A model generated the notes under the pieces. That model worked only from the letters and a program-made list of their open reading frames with translations, did no database searches and was not told the DNA's origin. 6,845 bases of DNA from Candidatus Krumholzibacteriia bacterium (GTDB lineage Bacteria; Krumholzibacteriota; Krumholzibacteriia; Krumholzibacteriales; Krumholzibacteriaceae), in the NCBI GenBank assembly GCA_028706585.1, contig JAQTVX010000118.1, positions 1-6,845 of the forward strand. The letters run 5' to 3'. Shown piece by piece: positions 5,577 to 6,845 of the stretch. The position numbers were made by a program, and so were the translations under genes. Position 1 is the first letter of the stretch. The number at the start of each line of letters is the position of its first letter.

Positions 5577-6845
5577 TCAGCCCAGGCTGCCGACCTCTTT
5601 TTCCACCTCTTCCAGGATTTCGCACGACGCGACAAGCTCTTTCATTCGCGTGTGATCCGGGTAGAGGGGACGGTCGATGTCGAGGAACTCGACATGGCGT
5701 CGGATGACCTCTTTCGCCCTGGCAGTGCCGCGGCCGAGCTTGAACTTCCTGAAATCGAGCGCCTGCGCGGCGGCCATGAACTCGATGCCGAGGACGCCGC
5801 GGGCGTTGTCCAGGATCTGGAAATTCTTGATCGCGGTGTTCATTCCCATCGAGACGAAGTCTTCCTGGTCGGCGGCGGCGGGAATGGATTGAACGGAAGC
5901 CGGCGCCGAGAGGATCCGCTGCTCGACGATCTGCATATCGGCCGTGTACTGGCTGAGCATCATGCCGGAGAACATGCCGGCGCCTTTCGTGAGGAATGCG
6001 GGCAGCCCGACGCTGAGGGCGGGGTTGTTGAGCCGGTTCATCCGGCGCTCGGACATGACGCTGATCATCGTGACCGCCGCGCCGATCATGTCCATGGGAA
6101 GGCTCACGGGAGTGCCCTGGAAGTTCGCGCCCGACAGGGTGAGGTTCTTCTCCGCGAAGAAGATCGGGTTGTCGCCGACGCCGTTGAGCTCGATCTCGAC
6201 CTGAGAGCGCGCCCAGGCGACCGCGTCGTGCGCGGCACCGATGACCTGCGGCGTCGAGCGCATCGAGTAGGCGTCCTGAACCTTGGTCTTGGCCTTTCCC
6301 TCGACGACGTCCCCTCCCGCGACGAGCTTGTTGATTGCGTTCGCCGAGCGGACGGCCCCCGGGAATCCGCGGACCTCGTGCAGAAGCGGAGTGTAGGGCT
6401 TCATGTTCGCGAGAAGGGCTTCCAGCGTCATTGCCGCGGCGATCTCGGCCTGCTTTAGCCAGCGGTTCGTATCGTACAGCATGAGGGCGCTCATCGCGGT
6501 GAGGAGGTTCGAGCCGTTGATCGCGGCGAGGCCGTCGCGGGCCTCGAGCCCCGGAACGGTAATGCCCGCGCGCTCCATCGCCTGTCTTCCGGGAAGAAGC
6601 TCTCCGTTGTAGTAGGCCTCGCCCTCGCCGAGCAGGAGAAGGGCGATCTGCGACATGGGAGCGAGGTCGCCGGAGGCGCCCACGGAGCCCTTCTGGCAGA
6701 CGAACGGCGTCACTCCCTTGTTGAGCATCTCGACGTAGGTGAGCGGAATCTCAGGGCGGTTGCCTGAGCGGCCCTTGGCGAGAACGTTTACCCGAGCGGC
6801 CATCGCGGCGCGCACGTACTCGATGGGAGCTGGGTCGCCTATTCC
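5577..6845 (-). CDS. hutH: MIO-dependent ammonia-lyase, probably histidine ammonia-lyase; N-terminus cut by the window edge
   Basis: The frame is open to the right edge, leaving 422 codons plus a stop; about 85 residues are missing against the usual 505-510. Histidine ammonia-lyase converts L-histidine to urocanate and ammonia, the first step of histidine use, in the cytoplasm as a tetramer. The Ala-Ser-Gly that cyclises to the MIO cofactor is present at 6669-6677 within GSVGASGDLAP. Counting from the first full codon at the edge, Tyr193 and Arg196 (DAYSMRSTPQV) match the catalytic Tyr280 and Arg283 of Pseudomonas HutH. Glu328 in DQEDFVSMG and Met296 match Glu414 and Met382, positions where plant PAL carries Gln and Lys. 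These favour His over Phe or Tyr as substrate. The decisive His83 position is off the window. GANFQGTP replaces the usual HutH-type GGNFHGEP, so another aromatic lyase or aminomutase remains possible. Family certain; substrate less so. Confidence 0.85.
   Translation of the reverse strand, partial: GIGDPAPIEYVRAAMAARVNVLAKGRSGNRPEIPLTYVEMLNKGVTPFVCQKGSVGASGDLAPMSQIALLLLGEGEAYYNGELLPGRQAMERAGITVPGLEARDGLAAINGSNLLTAMSALMLYDTNRWLKQAEIAAAMTLEALLANMKPYTPLLHEVRGFPGAVRSANAINKLVAGGDVVEGKAKTKVQDAYSMRSTPQVIGAAHDAVAWARSQVEIELNGVGDNPIFFAEKNLTLSGANFQGTPVSLPMDMIGAAVTMISVMSERRMNRLNNPALSVGLPAFLTKGAGMFSGMMLSQYTADMQIVEQRILSAPASVQSIPAAADQEDFVSMGMNTAIKNFQILDNARGVLGIEFMAAAQALDFRKFKLGRGTARAKEVIRRHVEFLDIDRPLYPDHTRMKELVASCEILEEVEKEVGSLG

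Noticed and set aside
5508..6458. 316-codon plus-strand open frame opposite the ammonia-lyase
   Set aside because: It is antisense to a clear MIO-lyase, and its His-, Asp- and Arg-rich product is typical of a shadow frame.

Overview
The window is a GC-rich, gene-dense bacterial chromosome segment with four protein-coding genes. Both genes at the window edges are cut. I see no insertion sequence, phage gene, CRISPR array, tRNA or rRNA. The lineage cannot be fixed from this sequence. A lipoprotein-type exported subtilase, an exported tricorn-type S41 peptidase with a PD40 propeller, and clean Shine-Dalgarno sites are all compatible with an uncultured Gram-negative-type bacterium (for example the FCB superphylum or a related candidate phylum). 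That placement is inference.

Layout from left to right. The minus strand up to position 1222 carries the first 407 codons of an S8 (subtilisin-family) serine peptidase with a lipoprotein signal; its catalytic Ser lies outside the window. A 147-bp AT-rich divergent spacer separates it from wrbA (1370-1981, plus strand), a flavodoxin-like NAD(P)H:quinone oxidoreductase. A 12-bp perfect hairpin at 2007-2035 serves as a shared terminator for wrbA and the convergent gene. That gene (2098-5433, minus) encodes a 1111-residue secreted tricorn-type S41 peptidase with PD40 propeller, C1, PDZ and C2 parts. A 143-bp spacer holds an intrinsic terminator at 5541-5570 that ends the next minus-strand gene. 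That gene (5577 to the right edge) is an MIO-dependent ammonia-lyase, most like histidine ammonia-lyase, lacking its first roughly 85 residues.

The genes look like separate transcription units rather than one operon: two are divergent, two are convergent across a shared terminator, and the tandem pair is separated by a terminator. Two envelope or secreted peptidases and an amino-acid ammonia-lyase would fit peptide and amino-acid catabolism, but the layout gives no direct support for joint function. I found no convincing undescribed multi-gene system. The most interesting points are a roughly 165-residue Asp-to-His spacing in the subtilase that contains two EF-hand-like calcium loops and resembles the tripeptidyl-peptidase II layout, and the catalytic-site variation and charged insert in the tricorn homologue.
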